Assembly (NCBI GenBank): GCA_019689955.1
Contig: JADGGM010000086.1
Span: forward strand, 1-8,770
Length of the DNA: 8,770 nucleotides
Reading direction: 5' to 3'
From: Gemmatimonadaceae bacterium
GTDB lineage: Bacteria > Gemmatimonadota > Gemmatimonadetes > Gemmatimonadales > Gemmatimonadaceae
Under the pieces are notes generated by a model that saw only the letters and a list, made by a program, of their open reading frames with translations, made no database searches and had not been told where the DNA came from. Numbering within the stretch: position 1 is the stretch's first letter; each line of letters starts with the position of its first letter. A program made the translations under genes and the position numbers. Shown here piece by piece: positions 7,979 through 8,770 of this stretch.

Positions 7979-8770
7979 CTCCTCCCTCCCGATTGCGCGA
8001 GCTCTCCGCGGAGCTGCGCTCGCTCGAGGACCGACTGCGGCTGGGGGGCGGGCCGGACAAGATCGAGCGCCAGCACAAGCAGGGGAAGCTGACCGCGCGC
8101 GAGCGCATCGCCGCGCTGACCGATCCGGGGAGCCGGTTCCTGGAGATCGGGCTGCTGGTCGCGTACGACCAGTACGACGGGCAAGCGCCGGGGGCGGGGG
8201 TGGTGACCGGGATCGGCCTCGTGCACGGGCGCGAGGTGGTGATCGTGGCCAACGACGCGACGGTGAAAGCCGGGTCGTGGTGGCCGGAGACGATCAAGAA
8301 GATCCTCCGCGCGCAGGAGATCGCGATGCGGTGCCGCATCCCGATCATCTACCTCGTGGACTCGGCCGGGGTGAACCTGCCGTACCAGGGCGGGGTGTTC
8401 CCGGGGCAGTACGGAGCGGCTCGGATCTTCTACTACAACTCGATCATGCGGCGGTATCTGCGCGTGCCGCAGATCGCCGCGGTCATGGGGCCGTGCATCG
8501 CGGGTGGGGCGTACTTGCCGGCGCTCTCCGACGTGATCCTGATGGTCGAGGGGACGTCGTTCATGGGGCTCGGCGGCCCGAACCTGGTGAAGGGGGCGAC
8601 GGGCCAGGTCGTGGACGCCGAGACGCTGGGGGGCGCGAAGACGCACACCGAGATCTCGGGGGTGGCGCACTACAGCGTGAAGGACGACGCAGCGTGCGTG
8701 ACGAAGATCCGGGCGCTGGTGGAGCGGTTGCCGCGGGGCGTGGAGCGGTGGAGCGCGCGGGGAGGGGAAG
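7975..8770 (+). CDS. Acyl-CoA carboxylase carboxyltransferase (beta) subunit, 3' end missing
   Basis: The first 265 residues of a crotonase-fold carboxyltransferase subunit of a biotin-dependent acyl-CoA carboxylase (propionyl-, methylcrotonyl- or similar), which moves the carboxyl from biotin to an acyl-CoA. The frame stays open to the window end; the family is about 510-540 residues, so about half is missing. The GTG at 7975 overlaps the TGA (7976-7978) of the previous gene; AGGAAG at 7968-7973 is too close to it to be an ideal ribosome site. Motifs: [20 protein letters not shown] (34-53); [10 protein letters not shown] (72-81); [18 protein letters not shown] (92-109); [12 protein letters not shown] (127-138); [16 protein letters not shown] (171-186), with the Gly-Gly oxyanion region; [16 protein letters not shown] (218-233). 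The ANDATVK and LPxQ parts look like methylcrotonyl-CoA carboxylase beta, while [14 protein letters not shown] looks like propionyl-CoA carboxylase beta. Substrate-determining residues in the second half are outside the window. Confidence 0.93.
   Translation, partial: MTPPSRLRELSAELRSLEDRLRLGGGPDKIERQHKQGKLTARERIAALTDPGSRFLEIGLLVAYDQYDGQAPGAGVVTGIGLVHGREVVIVANDATVKAGSWWPETIKKILRAQEIAMRCRIPIIYLVDSAGVNLPYQGGVFPGQYGAARIFYYNSIMRRYLRVPQIAAVMGPCIAGGAYLPALSDVILMVEGTSFMGLGGPNLVKGATGQVVDAETLGGAKTHTEISGVAHYSVKDDAACVTKIRALVERLPRGVERWSARGGE

Noticed and set aside
7998..8017. Hairpin-capable palindrome (AGCTC...GAGCT around CCGCGG) near the carboxylase start
   Set aside because: Inside coding sequence of a high-GC gene; short palindromes of this kind are expected by chance and no terminator-like U tract follows.

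Overview
The window is a densely packed, very GC-rich (roughly 70%) bacterial chromosome segment with every gene on the + strand. I see no RNA genes, insertion sequences, CRISPR arrays or phage genes. GC content, codon use and the look of the proteins suggest a Gemmatimonadota-like bacterium. That is a judgement from sequence impression only; another high-GC phylum (Chloroflexota, Myxococcota, Actinomycetota) is possible. Because of the GC content, long open frames also occur in the wrong frames and on the opposite strand; I treat those as shadows.

Layout. (1) 1-1033: the 3' part of a CorC/HlyC-type membrane protein (DUF21/CNNM domain, paired CBS domains, CorC_HlyC domain). (2) 1030-2286: a complete tandem paralogue whose membrane domain looks degenerate at the usual ion-site motifs. 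(3) 2288-3919: an ABC1/AarF/UbiB-family atypical kinase with two C-terminal membrane helices. (4) 3919-5025: a MeaB-type G-protein chaperone of B12-dependent mutases. (5) 5028-6722: the large (substrate-binding) subunit of an adenosylcobalamin-dependent acyl-CoA mutase. (6) 6726-7514: a class I SAM-dependent methyltransferase. (7) a 50-bp gap, 7515-7564, the only AT-rich stretch, with a promoter-like sequence and a small inverted repeat. (8) 7565-7978: the separate B12-binding small subunit of the mutase. (9) 7975 to the window end: the carboxyltransferase (beta) subunit of a biotin-dependent acyl-CoA carboxylase, cut by the window edge.

Genes 1-6 overlap or lie within 5 bp of each other and look like one translationally coupled operon. 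Genes 8-9 overlap by 4 bp and probably form a second unit or sub-operon. The metabolic core (MeaB, mutase large and small subunits, acyl-CoA carboxylase) would ordinarily be read as the propionyl-CoA to succinyl-CoA pathway. However, the two residues that best separate methylmalonyl-CoA mutase from isobutyryl-CoA mutase are Phe93 and Gln211 here (Tyr and Arg in methylmalonyl-CoA mutase). The mutase is therefore better predicted to isomerise isobutyryl-CoA/n-butyryl-CoA or a similar uncharged acyl-CoA, and the neighbouring carboxylase looks partly like methylcrotonyl-CoA carboxylase. The module may thus belong to branched-chain acyl-CoA metabolism rather than, or as well as, the classical methylmalonyl route. 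This is the most interesting point in the window.
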